Below, piece by piece: positions 33,991 through 46,624 of a stretch of DNA of 64,000 nt; position 1 is the stretch's first letter, and every line of letters begins with the position of its first letter. Source of the stretch: Dromiciops gliroides (lineage: Eukaryota > Chordata > Mammalia > Microbiotheria > Microbiotheriidae); contig NC_057861.1 of NCBI RefSeq assembly GCF_019393635.1, forward strand, positions 55,751,532 through 55,815,531, in the 5' to 3' direction. The translations under genes were made by a program, and so were the position numbers. The notes under the pieces are model-generated. The model saw only the letters and a program-made list of their open reading frames with translations, ran no database searches and was not told where the DNA came from.

Positions 33991-34145
33991 GGGGAAGCTA
34001 GGTGGCACAGTGGATAGAGCATCAGCCCCGGAGTTAGGAAGACCTGAGTTCAAATCTGACCTCAGATACTTAACACTTCCTAGCTGTGTGACCCTGGGCA
34101 AGTCACTTAACCCCCATTGCCTCACCAAAAAAAAAAAAAAAAAAA
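33991..34145 (+). mobile_element. WSINE1-like SINE
   Basis: Forward copy with a 20-base A-tail. Confidence 0.92.
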
Positions 34146-34707
34146 GACAGATCTAATATCCTCTCTCTCATGCTGGACAATGTGACTCTTATGATACCCC
34201 ATACAAAGGGCAGCAAGAGCACACACAAGATACACCTGCCTCACTTTACTAGGTCATTAAAGAAAAAAATTTTGATTAAAAATTGGATATCTCTTCAGTC
34301 ACCAGTTGCAAAATGGCCAAGAGATTTGATATGATGGTGAAAACTCGCTTACACGGTGAAGACTTCTGATGGCACCAGAGAGAAAACAGGTTCTAATCAT
34401 TGGAAACTGATTTACAATCTCCCAAATAGATGTTCCACGCTGCCAGTATTGTAAGTTACACGTATAAGCTTTTTGGGTAAGACTGCAGGGACAGCTCAGC
34501 AGTGCCTACTTAATTAAAATGTATTTTCAAATATATTTCAGTTTCTACATAAAGAACCTTCAGACTGCTGTGCTGAGCAAAATGGTACAGCACTTAAACT
34601 CTTCAGCTCAATCATCACTTAATCCTTGGAGTAGGGGATCTTGCTGGGCCAACGGGCAGGAGAACCCCAAGCCAAAAAATCAGAATCTGATAAAGTCAGC
34701 AACTTAC

Positions 34708-35141
34708 TTCAGGCAAAAGAACATCCAGAATAAATTTTATTCCATCGCCATTTATTAGCGTCAGCATTTTGCTGTCTATTTCTTGATAGACTCCTTGTAA
34801 ATATTTCACCACAAGGTACAGCTGCTCATCATCCTCAAGGTATGTTTCAATACACGTCACGTACTGACTTGAATTCAAAAATTCCTTCAGCCACCTGGAT
34901 TTCTTTCTGCTCTTTAAAATAGCCAAGAGATGGTTCTCTGCACCCTTTTCATTCACTATGTATTCCACTAACTTCTCATTGGCCTTGTCTCTGGCAGCCC
35001 GTCTTCGATCGGGAAGGACTTTCTTGAAGGGCTGCTTCTTGGAGGGGGTATCGAGCAAACTGTCTTCGGGGCTGTCCTTGTTCAGGATGGGAAACACTGT
35101 TTTGAAGGACTCTTGTTGGTTTACTTTCCTCACTGGACAAC
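34708..35141 (-). CDS. PWWP3A: PWWP3A coding exon 11
   Basis: This 434-nt exon encodes 145 residues, from (S)CPVRKVNQQESFKTVFP to FILDVLLPE. The first third (to about KKVLPDRRRAARDKANEKL) is variable and basic. The rest, including LVEYIVNEKGAENHLLAIL, SRWLKEFLNSSQYVTCIETY and VKYLQGVYQEI, is strongly conserved. Acceptor CCTTTCAG, donor GTAAGT. Confidence 0.97.
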
Positions 35142-35775
35142 CTGAAAGGTATAGCAGCTTTATAAATAAAGTAATTTACCTTTCAAATGAACAGAAAACA
35201 GAGACACATTCAGGAGATAAACCCTAGTCTTCTACCAGGGGATGAGCAAGATTTTGTAAACATACTGAGATTCTAGATTTTCACAGAGAAGGAGAAGACT
35301 TCATTCATGTCTGATAGGCAGGCTGTTTCGATAAGCTTTAATTCTTTGTACTCTCTCCCAAAAATCCAATCCTGCTTCTCCTACATGCTGGACAGTGGCA
35401 GTTGGGTGACCCTTCCATACTAGATACTACTCACATCTTTCCTGGCTTTCAGATCAGAGAGGACTTTCCTTCTAACTGCTTCGTGAGGTAAGAAGTACAG
35501 GTGTCTCTCTTATTTAGATGAGGAAACCAAAGTCTGGAGATTAAGTGACCTGTCCAGGATCACACCACTAATGAATGTTGGATCAGTGCCAAGGGACAAA
35601 GCAAAACTCAGTATACAAAGCTGACGAACTTGAGTCCAGACCTCTGCACACCAGCAAGAACTTGGATTCTGGCCTAATCAGTGAAAGGGCTAGCTTTCTA
35701 CAAGTTCTGCTTTATATAATCTATAACATTTTCCACATTCCCTTTCCCCACATCCCTCCTGCCCAAGGATGTTCA

Positions 35776-35901
<126 letters not shown>

Positions 35902-36808
35902 TCAGCTCTGGATGAATAATTACCAGAGAGATGGATTTCTCTCTGCCCATGAACATAGAGTCCAAAATCAGCTTGCACCAGCCTGTGATTCCCTTTAGGG
36001 AGGGGGCTGGACACTTAGGGAACTGGAGCCAGCTGGCCCTAGTCCAGCAAATATTCTCTCGGCAGTAGGGGAGCCATGCCCCCAGAGAGTCTGGCTATGT
36101 TCAGTGAGGCAATTAACAGAGCAAAGCACTGCAACTGATGAAGAACTCTTCTTTTGACAGAATTTTTGATCCTTCATGAGAAGGATCCGTTCACTTTTCA
36201 CATTGCCAAATTCACTTCAGGGGAGTAGGAGAAAGGCCCCAACTTCTCAGGTAACTAAATTAATCTTAACTCGCTTCATGACAGGATTGTCAACAAATCA
36301 GTATGTTAGTGACAACATTTATGCAACTGAATTATGTTTTGTATAGCCCCCAACCTAAATCTATGGAACTGTAAAACATTTCATTGACTTTGTTATTAGT
36401 GGAGATTTTTCTACAAACAGTGTCAGCACAGACCACTGGGGTGCAATGAGCGTTTCCTACCTCAGGCTCATGAGCAAGGGACACAGAAGCAGTCATGGTG
36501 GGGTGCCACTTCCCCCCTCAGCTCTGGGTAGCTATAGGCTGGGGGGATGTGTTGCCTTCTGTGGGAATCTAGAGGGAGCCTCCCCTTTTCCAAGCTCTCA
36601 ACCTGAGCTGAATTTGAAACTGCCCTGAGGGCACTAAATTCAAACTCAGTCCCAGAAGCCAATTTACCCTGAATAGACTATAGGAGAGCTGGTAAGCACC
36701 CCTGCTGTGGTGACTTCTTCGTCTCTAACAGAGTCCACTGGATGGCATGAAATACTTCTGTGCTTTTGAAGGAAAAAGATAGAATTAGAAGAGCATACTT
36801 GTACTTAC

Positions 36809-36859
36809 TAATATCAGCAGAATAATATTCCAAGAAAGATCCTGCAAAGGAGCCACAAC
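36809..36859 (-). CDS. PWWP3A: PWWP3A coding exon 10
   Basis: This 51-nt exon encodes (G)CGSFAGSFLEYYSADI plus one base of Ser. Almost identical to human. Acceptor TTTTGCATAG, donor GTAAGT. Confidence 0.96.
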
Positions 36860-37587
36860 CTATGCAAAAGAAATGTATAATAAAGGGGATATTTACACAA
36901 ATAGCCACTTAGGAAGCATTTTTTCTTCTAGATCAGAATAACTGGTATTTGGGTGTTTGCTATTGTAAGACTGACCCAGATGGCCTTTGTCCAGCCTCAA
37001 ATGAGAAGGCTGTAATGGAAAACGCTTATGATTTTCAGTCTGGGATAGTCAAAGCAATATTTAGTATTTTTTCCAAGTGTGAGCCTCCCTAGAGGGGAGC
37101 AGATAGAGCAAAGCTTGGATTCAAACGTCCTCCTTGTACAGACTTCAAGGAGAAACTAGCCCTTTGTTTAAACCACTCTTCCCTTTTTTTCCAGATGGGA
37201 GTTTATGCTAGTAATGCACATCCCTGTCCATTTACCTCAAGTCATGGAGCTCCAGAATACAGCCCACAGTAAAATTCCAGTTACCCTGGAGATGGAGGAG
37301 AGTGGGCCCCATACCTTTTCCAAGACTTTGCAGAATGAAGAACAGCTCAGATAAGAAAAATAGAACCTGCAGGGATCATAAAGTTTAACTCCCTGCCTTT
37401 AGGCAGCTTCAGCCAAGAGAGCCTATTTTGTTCTTAATCATTTTTAGGGAAAGGAATGCTACTGTCTCCCCCTTCCTAAATAACCCTCAGTTCTCAGGAT
37501 ATGCCTCCTCTTTTCTCTAAACCGAATAAATCTAAACATACCTCGGAGTGCATTTCCTTCTGTCCTATTCTTAGTGGATTACAATTA

Positions 37588-37731
<144 letters not shown>

Positions 37732-39019
37732 TCAAAACCCATCAGTTTAGCATTAATAAAGTCCACAAGTGGCTGAGTGTCTGAATAAAACACAATAAAC
37801 ATTTGGTACGTATGAAGTGAAAAGTGGAAGAAAAGCTGGAAAAGCTTATTCAGCAAGTGGGGAGTTCCTTTCCAATTTCATCTTTCAACAGAGAAACACA
37901 GCCTTTTGGCCCATAAAGGCCACTTCAGTAAAGGGAATCTTTGAGGAAAGAAGTCCTCTGCAAGGGCACATTAACTCCTCCCACACTCTTCCAGCAGCCC
38001 TGTTTGTCCCAATTTGGTAAAGGGCCCCAGTGCACTGAGATCAATTACCAGTCTGACCCAGCTGCTCTGCAAGCTTCCGCTTCCATCAACAACCTTCCTC
38101 TCACAATTCACCTAACTTCAGACAGCTTTCTTTTAAGGTTATATGCAATTAAAGCTCATCTTTCTGAGCAGCTGTTGCTAGATAAAAGCAGAGCTTGCAG
38201 CCTCAAGAAAAAGGGGTTAATCATTTAAGCTTTGGCACGTTAAGTAGCAGACACCAGAGCTGTACAGAGTAGAGCTGGGCTGCAGACTATTCACAAGGGC
38301 TGAAGAAAAGGGCCCCGTTACGGTATGGATTTCTGGAAGCATTTGCCACAGTCTGTTCCTACTGAAGCTCAATGCCTACTGAATTTAGTGTGGAGGAAGA
38401 ATATTGTACTGTACATTGCAGAGACAAAGACCCAGAAAAAGAAATGGACAGAACTTTGAACAATCAGTCTCCACATTACATTATCTTAAACACTCAGGGT
38501 AAAAACAGTGGCCATTGAGTAAGAGCAATATTTTCTATAATAGTGCTTACTTTCTATTAATTTAACAAAGAAATACTCCAACGTTAATGATTATGATAAT
38601 TAATGATAACGAATTAACTCCAACATCACCACTTTCAAACTGTGTTTAATACTGTTCCTAAACATACCCAAATAGCCAAATATTTGCCCCCATTTAATAT
38701 CATAGTTGATTATGGTGAAGAATTGGTGCAGTGGGCTTTATATTTTCCTGTTGGGCCAAGACATTGCTTTATTCTTAAGAGTTTTTAAGGGGAGAATCAT
38801 TCGAATACAGTTGCAGAATGTTGGGTGTGTGGTGTTGTCCACAACCTCTTGTCTGAATTGGAACAAGGATATTTTGCAAAGACAAAAAACCCAAAATCAA
38901 ACGAGAGTGGTCCAACACTAGATTCATGAAGGCTAGTGAGGCTCAGCAGCCAAGTGGAGGTGGAATAGGATCTTCTGAGAAAAAGATTACATGTTAATGG
39001 ATAATTGATTATATAGCAA

Positions 39020-39214
39020 ATTAAGCAGGTGCTTTCCATCACTCTGCTTAGATGTGGCAAAGGTTCCCCATGAGAAAACATTTTCCCATAGTCTTTCAGG
39101 ATAGCAAGCTCTGGTCTACCCACAGCTGTTCACAGTAAGGTCAAGTTCTCTAGAAGTACAACAAAGTAAGACAGGCCTAGAATCCTTATTCCACAATTAG
39201 AACTATGTTCCCTT
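39020..39214. repeat. Unassigned repeat, copy A
   Basis: CCTAGAATCCTTATTCCACA and neighbouring sequence match 44210-44410 loosely. Unknown family. Confidence 0.45.
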
Positions 39215-39230
39215 AAAGAGTGATTGGGGG

Positions 39231-39388
39231 GGTGGGGGTGGGCGCGGCTAGGCGGCACAGTGGATTAAACACTGGCCCTGGATTCAGAAGGACCTGAGTT
39301 CAAAGACAACCTCAGACACTTGACACTTACTAGCTGTGTGACCCTGGGCAAGTCACTTAACCCCCACTTCCCCACCCCAAAAAAAAAG
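39231..39388 (+). mobile_element. WSINE1-like SINE, first of a forward pair
   Basis: Forward copy, G-rich 5' end, short A-tail. It shares outer target duplications with the next copy. Confidence 0.9.
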
Positions 39389-39546
39389 GGGGCAGTTAGG
39401 TGGCACAGTGGATAGAGCACTGGCCCTGGAGTCAGGAGTACCTGAGTGCAAATCTGACCTCAGACACTTAACACTTACTGGCTGTGTGATCCTGGGCAAG
39501 TCACTTAACCCCAATTGCCTCACAGAAAAAAAAAAGTTAAAAAAAA
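39389..39546 (+). mobile_element. WSINE1-like SINE, second of a forward pair
   Basis: Forward copy starting directly in the A-tail of the first. AAAGAGTGATTGGGGG flanks the pair (39215-39230 and 39547-39562). Confidence 0.92.
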
Positions 39547-40221
39547 AAAGAGTGATTGGGGGAAGATAAAGGAACAGGAAGAAAAACAAAGAAAAACTGT
39601 TATAGCTGTAGGTGTGGAGATGTATTTTTAAGTAATAAAGTCAATACTTATGATATTCAAGAGAAGATATTTTTACTCATGTACACACTGCACTCTCTAG
39701 AAACACACATCAAAGCCCCTCCCTACTTCCGCTTTTCTGCACTTAGCTGGGCTAGTCCTATAAAAGATACAAAATCAAAAAAGGCCTTCTGGATTGGAAG
39801 GACCTACCATAGCCCAGAATTGCCTCAGTGCCACAAGGAAACACTAGAGTACAAAGGACTGCTCCATTATCCTTGAAGCTACTTTTCTATCAGAAAAATG
39901 AATGGCATCTTCTATGTATGTGTTAAAAGTCCAGATCTGAAAAGAGATGAATTCCTCCCCTACTCCCACACCTGTAGGGTCACTGAAGAGCATTCTACAT
40001 AACCATTAATTTTCAAGTACATTTGCTGAGAAACAAGGATGGGTGTGTGTGTGGGAGGTGTTGAAGAAGAGGGCCGACCATAAATAGAACTCAAACCAAT
40101 AAATTAATAAACTCTTAAATCAAGAATCAATAATATTTGATAACTTAATTTGTACTAGGCACATGATGTTATATTGCCAGTGTATGTGAATGGGTACAGA
40201 CCTTTAAAAGAGACCTGGCAA

Positions 40222-40397
40222 GGGGCAGCTAGGTGGCACAGTGGATAGAGCACCGGCCCTGGATTCAGGAGGACCCGAGTTCAAATCTGGCCTGAAACAC
40301 TTGACACTTACTAGCTGTGTGACCCTGGGCAAGTCACTTAACCCCAACTGCCCCACAAAACCAAAAAAAAAAAAAAAAAACCAAAACCTAAAAAAAA
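40222..40397 (+). mobile_element. WSINE1-like SINE
   Basis: Forward copy with a long A-rich tail broken by CC. Flanks AGAGACCTGGCA and AGAGATCTGGCA. Confidence 0.92.
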
Positions 40398-40559
40398 AAG
40401 AGAGATCTGGCAGTTAAGATTGCAGTATCAGAAGAGGAGGTTGTGACCAAGGTTACCAAATTTGAAAGGTGTCTGGGATGAAAATGACATCAATTAACAA
40501 GAGACTGTGGACTACTGTGGGCTGAAGGCTAGTTTAAGGGAAATTGATATCTTAGGTAA

Positions 40560-40760
40560 AGAAAGACTGAGTGGGACAGTGGAAAAATTTAGAGTCCAGA
40601 CACTTGGGTTCTAGGTCTTGCTTAGGTGTGGGACCTTGGGCTTGTCTATTCTCCCTGAACCTGTTTCCTCAACCATAAGGAGGGAGCCAGACTCGTTTTG
40701 ACTTCATTTAGAAGAATACAGGAGAAGGATCTTCTGAGCCTTCCCAATTCATCAAAGCAA
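40560..40760 (+). mobile_element. MIR remnant
   Basis: AGAGTCCAGACACTTGGGTT, GTGGGACCTTGGGCTTGTC. Forward. It ends about 160 nt from PWWP3A coding exon 8. Confidence 0.6.
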
Positions 40761-40921
40761 GCCTTGGGGGTGGGGGTGGGGGGTGTCTCACATCTACTTC
40801 AGAAACTTTGTCACATCCCATCTATGGCAAGATTGATTTCTTAGGCTTGCATCTTTTAGGCGATATGTTTATAAGGAATAGGATTTTACGGAACCAACAG
40901 TAAAATCTTTATCCCGCCTAC

Positions 40922-40982
40922 CATAAACTCCTGCTTTTCTTCACAATCAAAGTGCTTTAATCTTCTAAGACACACTGTAAAC
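40922..40982 (-). CDS. PWWP3A: PWWP3A coding exon 8 (PWWP domain, last part)
   Basis: This 61-nt exon encodes (G)FTVCLRRLKHFDCEEKQEFM. Human has FTVSLKSLKHFDCKEKQTLL. Acceptor TTCCTCAAG, which is less common than CAG but in phase; donor GTAGGC. Confidence 0.93.
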
Positions 40983-41769
40983 CTTGAGGAAACAAAGGCA
41001 CGAGAGGGTCACAGGAATGAACTGTCAGGCAAACCAGGTGAACAGAATGGTATTTTTCTCCTATTAACATGACAGTCTGAGGTCCTTTTTAATAACATTT
41101 GGTTTATTTCCCAAAAGCTATTTTCTTTCTTTATCCATCCCAAAGTCCCCTTCCCCACCGCCCCCACCTGGTGGCCTTAATCGAGATTGCCTTTGGAATA
41201 AGAACACTATTTTCTAAGGACCAGCACGAGTCATTACTAAGAGGCTGGAGCCTCCAATGGCAGTACCAATCAGATGCAGATCCCTGGTACCAGGTTCACT
41301 CAAATGAAGCCAACAGAATTACCCAGTCAGTAAGGATCATAGAAATTCCACATCCTTTATATTGTGGCTTTAAAAAAAAAACTACCTTCTTGTTTTACCT
41401 CTTCCAGTAGAAAGCACTTCTGGTTTTTGTACTGACCACTGAAGTCAGAGCAAGAACATTCCCTTCAGAGTAGAAGAGCTATATGTGGGCAGCTGAGGGG
41501 TTCTGTAGAATAAATCTGGGTTTTCTGTCTTACAGTTATCAAAGCAAAGCTTCTGAAGCCCCAGTGGCCACAAATGACTTGTAACAGCTTCACCGTTTTC
41601 TTTATTTTCTTAGTTGTTTGGTTAAACTAACCACATTATGAAGAGTAAGAATACTCAAAAGCAACAGTGCTAAGAATCCAGTTTGCAAAGCCCTGTACAT
41701 CTATCATCTCATTTTCATAAGGACTCACATTAATACAAATGTCAAGTTTTACAAAGTTTTTACTCTAGC

Positions 41770-42075
41770 CACATTATGAAAGAAGCAAGTTAATATGATG
41801 GAAAGAACACAGGCCCCATCCTGAAGCCCAGCTCGGATACATATACCAGCTGGGTGATCTCTGGCTTTTGGGAGAAAAGGGTCTCACCAACCTTACCTGT
41901 GAATCACCACGAGCAACATAAGGATCAGTAGCCCCATTAATTAAATGAGAATGAGGGGGGAGGGAGGGAAGGGGAGGGCTCCCAGAGGTCAAATGACAGT
42001 GCCCAAGCTGAGCAATTATACAACCTCTAGCTTCTGCCTCCAAATTCAATGCTCAGCTCCACTGTATCACAAATA
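41770..42075. mobile_element. MIR-like remnants
   Basis: AGAACACAGGCCCCATCCTG with ACCAGCTGGGTGATCTCTGG, then a later CAAATTCAATGCTCAGCTCC part. Old and broken up. Confidence 0.4.
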
Positions 42076-42356
42076 CCTTTCAAAAGGTACTGGCACTTTG
42101 GTTGGTTCTGAGTAGCTCGAAATGGTTTTTCACACCCAGGTGGGGAGTGTTTGGCTATTGTAAAATTAGAAAAATAAGGCCATTTGCAGTCTTATCTTCA
42201 AATGACCAGATTTTTACACATAGGCCAAAACCCATTCTTATTAGTCAGTAGTATAATCCCTGCAGCAACATGCACACAGAAAGCATTTAAGATCCCAAGA
42301 TTTTTCAAAAGATGTCCCTTCAGGTGACAGCTTCCAAAAGCCATTATTATTTTTAC

Positions 42357-42433
42357 CCTCTTTTTTCTGGATTCATATTTTCTTCAATATATAATACACT
42401 TGCTTTCCTTTCCTTCCGCTTTATACTTTTTAC
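42357..42433 (-). CDS. PWWP3A: PWWP3A coding exon 7 (PWWP domain, middle)
   Basis: This 77-nt exon encodes VKSIKRKERKASVLYIEENM and NPEKR plus two bases of Gly. Human reads VKSVRQRDKKASVLYIEGHM here. Acceptor TTTCTACAG, donor GTAAAA. Confidence 0.95.
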
Positions 42434-42823
42434 CTGTAGAAAAATTCAAGAAAAAAAAAGATGCTATTTTTAGAAAATTATATAAGCATTTTCTCCATTA
42501 TCCCACTGAACTTTATGGAAGACCATGTGACATAAAGAAACTATGACAAGAGGCACCATCTACACTGAGAATAACCTCATCCACATATTTAGTAAAAACT
42601 ACATTTGAAATGTAAGAAAGGAGTTTTACATGTTTTCCCCTTAATTAAAGAGATATACTGATTGCTTGCTGTCTTGGGGAGGGAAGCAGAAAAATTTGGA
42701 ATTCAACATCTTCCAAAAATGAGGGTTGAAAACTAAAAAAATACACATACTACTACTGCTTATTTAAAAAAAAAATGAAAAAAAGATATTGCTCTATTCT
42801 ATCTTTTTTTCACTTTGTATACA

Positions 42824-42827
<4 letters not shown>

Positions 42828-42860
<33 letters not shown>
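42828..42860. repeat. (AT)n microsatellite
   Basis: Perfect AT alternation of about 33 bases in a PWWP3A intron. Confidence 0.9.
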
Positions 42861-42863
<3 letters not shown>

Positions 42864-43409
42864 CAGACACACCTAGTATAAATCCCAAGACTGGCCTCAT
42901 GTATAAGTAAACACAGCTCCTCATCCACCTAAAATATCTTCCTCAACTACCCCTACTACTCATTCCCTGGGGCTAAGGTACAGAAGGTTGTTAAAATGTA
43001 AATGTTAAGGGTAACACATTAGCCATTAACACAAGCATTCCAGTTGGATGGGATGGCCAGTCCTTGGGCAGGACTTTGTGGGAATGAGATGGAATATAGT
43101 TCAATTTTGGTAAGAAGAGGAGGCTTAAAAGGCCTGAAACCTGCCCAGGAGCATAGGCCTCTCAGTCCTTCGCAGCTGGTCAGGTATCATTCTAAGTAAC
43201 GTCTAAGACCAATGTTAGGTTTGGTTTGTACCAAGGGCAAGGCATCACAGATGGACAATCTTAGTTTTATGTCAATATCCTCCACATCATAAAAGAGCCT
43301 GAGGAAGGACTCCAGAATCTCTACCATGGAGGATTTTTGGACAAAAATTGTACAGGATGAGGTGTGAATGAGAAAGGGCTCACATCAAATAAGGTCACAA
43401 TCTATCGAA

Positions 43410-43620
43410 GTCAATAGTCAATAAATGTTAAACACCTACTGTGGCCAGCTACTCTGGTAAGCAGTGGGGATACAAAGAAAAGCAAAAGGTAGTCCCCACT
43501 CCCACGGAGCTCACAGTCTAAAGGGGGCAGACAACATGAAAACAATACGAACAAGATATATACGAGGGAAATTGGGAAAAGGATCAAAGTAAGATGCCTG
43601 GTGAAGAGAGGGTGCTGAAA
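43410..43620 (+). repeat. Old CORE/L2-related repeat
   Basis: CAATAAATGTTAAACACCTA, GCAGTGGGGATACAAAGAAA and GGAGCTCACAGTCTAAAGGG. Same family pattern as 18610-18790, better kept. Confidence 0.6.
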
Positions 43621-44209
43621 GAAGACCGGAGAAGAAAAAGCCTAGTGCCAAAAACAAACTTCACGTACTTCACAATTGCCCAGACACCCTGAAATCTTCC
43701 TGATTTCATGCCAAATTAATCACTTATAATCTTAATAATCTATCTTAATAGCTACTTTAGGTTTCTCCCTACTCTATTTTCCCTTAGCCCTTTTGGCCAC
43801 AGGGGACAAAAGTCTCAAGGAAAGTATTTTATTTTTCTTGACACTGAACAGAGCTCAATTTCCTAGGGAGCAAATTTTTATTATTCTAAAGAATTAGCCC
43901 AGTACTCTGTGAGTTCTTGCTTAATCAAGGTGCTGCTGTATTTTTTAAAGCAATAAGGTAAGCAGCCTTCAGCAGAAACAGTGTCTTGTGCTTCAAAGAG
44001 GCTTCTCCTTGAACCAAGCAAGGGTAAACTAAATCTTTTTGAGAAGACAAAAAAAAATCAAGTGAGGGGGATACAAATAGAGAAGATACATGAAAAGAGG
44101 GGAATAATGGGGAAATAAATGAAGGTATGCAAAATTGAGTAAGGTTCATTGACCAAGATGTAGCCTGGCACACTCTAGGAAAAGAATAACATTTTAACAG
44201 GAATTTTTT

Positions 44210-44410
44210 TTTTAAATCAAGTGCTTTACATTGCTGTGATTAGAAGGGCAAAAAGACTAGTTCCTCCGAGTTGAAATATTGCACCTACCCACAGCCCTTT
44301 GCAGTAATGTTGAAATCTTGGAGCACAACAAAATAGCAGATCTAGAATCCTGATTCCACAATCATTTTTACTACAGAGTTCCTTTAATTATTCCAAAGAA
44401 TGATTAAAGA
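44210..44410. repeat. Unassigned repeat, copy B
   Basis: TCTAGAATCCTGATTCCACA and CCCACAGCCCTTTGCAGTAA resemble 39020-39214. Confidence 0.45.
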
Positions 44411-44948
44411 TAGAGGAAAAATTTTGAAGCCAACTCTTTTAAATTTTAAAACCATTTGAAGACACAGCAAAAATCACTATGAGCCCCCAAATAACTGAGA
44501 GTAGGAGGGAAAAAGGGGATAAATGACAGAAGTTCAAACATACAGTAAAAGATACAAATTCTACACTTAATTCAACTAGGCTCAATGATGAATTAAGTGA
44601 AGAGCACATTAACTTAACTCATGTCATATAAAAGCTAACTGGGACCAAATGGGAGGAAATCCAGTTGAAATTATACACTATTGAATAAGGTTCAGTTTTG
44701 TTAAAGTTTTTCCAAGGCAAGCAAGATTCTGCTAGACTTGTTTTAATCAATACAAAGAATCCAGGATTAGATTCTGCCAGTTAAATCCTGGTTATAATTT
44801 GCTTATAAAATCATCAATAAATACTATTAAAGTAAACTTTTGCACAAGCCAGGTCAGGTTAGCATAATTTCCAGAAAAATGGAGTCCAAATTAATGAAGT
44901 TTTATTATACTTTACATTTAAAAAATAGATATGGTTATTCTTTCTTAC

Positions 44949-45019
44949 CACTGCTGGCCAATAGGGATATTTTTGATATTTACACCAGACTAACATTCCA
45001 GCTTCTATGGAACATGGCT
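44949..45019 (-). CDS. PWWP3A: PWWP3A coding exon 6 (PWWP domain, first part)
   Basis: This 71-nt exon encodes (E)PCSIEAGMLVWCKYQKYPYW and PAV. The motif YPYWPAVV is the PWWP signature. The preceding GMLVW forms the first beta strand with the aromatic residue that helps build the methyl-lysine pocket in this fold. Acceptor TGTTTCAG, donor GTAAGA. Confidence 0.96.
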
Positions 45020-46051
45020 CTGAAACATAAAGAAATACAAGAAAAAATGTCAGATATTGGTCTAAAGCTATCAGGCAAGTGCAAATAGACAAGAGCTTGA
45101 TAAAAAAAAATTTTTTTTAACTGGAAGCTAAAGTGGTCAATGTCACATAGCATCCCCCAGGTCATTTTAAATGTAGTAGGCAAAACTACAATGCAAATGG
45201 AAAGAACAAAAAAATTAAAGTGAACACTGAAAATGATTAAGCCCGCCCCAGGGAAGAGATAAAGTAATACACCTCCTTCCTTCTGCAGAGGTGGGAGAGA
45301 CCCTACATATACTGTCCAACTCAGGTAATATTGGCTGGTTTTGCTGAACTGTTTTTTCCTTCCTCTCTTTTAAAATTCTTTGTTAGAAGGGATGGTTCCC
45401 TGGACAGAGAAAGAGAGGGATATATTCAGAAATAAAGGTGCTATAAAAACAAATGATATCAACAAAAGTTTTAAATTAGAAAATTAAGTATAAAAATAAT
45501 TATTAAATGATTGTCAGCAAATGAAGCCAAGGAGCTACCAATGAGTGGTTCAGAGAACTTGGTTCTGTTTGCTTCTTGTGATTGGTGACCTGGATTATAG
45601 CCTCAACTGGTTAATTCCCTTGGATTGACAGGCTTGTCTCTCTGGGTGTCTGGCTTCTTTTAGCTGCTTTCTCCCCCACTAAAGATAAATTTCTTCCTGG
45701 GTGTAAGCTGGAGCATAACAGACTTAAGTTCCATATAAAAGAATAAAATCCTAAGAGTGAGGGCTGAATGGACTGCCAGTGGCAGCTGGAATTTCTTCCT
45801 TAAAGACTCTTAGACATACAATTAGGGTTATTAGGAGATGAAAACCTAAATGCACATCTGTATGAAATTCGGTGAACAACCAGATGACCTTTCAAGATCC
45901 TTCATGGTTCTAGGAGGCTGCTAAGGGAACAAGTTAACGAGTAATAGGTGCCTGCCTTTAGTTTGAAATGTTAAAAAGAGTTTTATGACATCACTCACCC
46001 CACTTTAATGTTCCCATGCTCTCATTTTCAAATGCTCTAATTATTTCTTAC

Positions 46052-46162
46052 CAGGGTGTGAAAGTATACTTGGAAGTTCTTCATCTTCCTCCTCTTCTTC
46101 TGCCACAGTGATGCTGACAGCATTAGTATTAGACTCCAAAGACTGTTCAGAAGACTGAAGTT
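46052..46162 (-). CDS. PWWP3A: PWWP3A coding exon 5 (acidic segment)
   Basis: This 111-nt exon encodes (E)LQSSEQSLESNTNAVSITVA and the acidic EEEEEDEELPSILSHP. Human has ECQSSEESMGSNS and EEDEEDEEPP at the same place. Acceptor ATTTGTAG, donor GTAAGA, phase 1 to 1. Confidence 0.93.
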
Positions 46163-46210
46163 CTACAAATAAAGTTAGATTACAATTTCATTTTGCTATC
46201 CTAAAAGACA

Positions 46211-46624
46211 TATTTTGAAGATCAGTTGTTATTGAGTCGTTTCAGTCGTGTCCAACCCTTCATGACCCCATCTAGGGTATTCTTGGCATAGATAAAAGAG
46301 TGGCTTGCTATTTCCTTCTAGCTCTTTTTTTTTGTCAGGGCAATTGGGGTTAAGTGACTTGCCCAGGGTCACACAGCTAGTGAGTGTTAAGTGTCTGAGG
46401 CCACATTTGAACTCAGGTACTCCTGACTCCAGGGCCAGTGCTCTATCCACTGTGCCACCTAGCTGCCCCTCCTTCTAGCTCATTTTACAGATGAGGAAAC
46501 TAAGGCAGACAGGGTGCAGTGACTTACCCAGGGTCACATAGCTACTATCTGTCTGAGGCCAGATTTGAAATCAGGAAGACGAGTCTTTCTGATTCCAGGC
46601 CTAACACTATCCACTGTACCACCT
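46211..46624 (-). mobile_element. RTE-tailed SINE split by a WSINE1-like SINE
   Basis: TCAGTCGTGTCCAACCCTTC and TGACCCCATCTAGGG (RTE-type tail in antisense) continue after the inner SINE with CATTTTACAGATGAGGAAAC to ATCCACTGTACCACCTA. Lies just 3' of PWWP3A coding exon 5 on the + map. Confidence 0.85.
46327..46469 (-). mobile_element. WSINE1-like SINE nested in an RTE-tailed SINE
   Basis: Reverse copy; TCCTTCTAGCTC is on both sides as target-site duplication. Confidence 0.92.
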
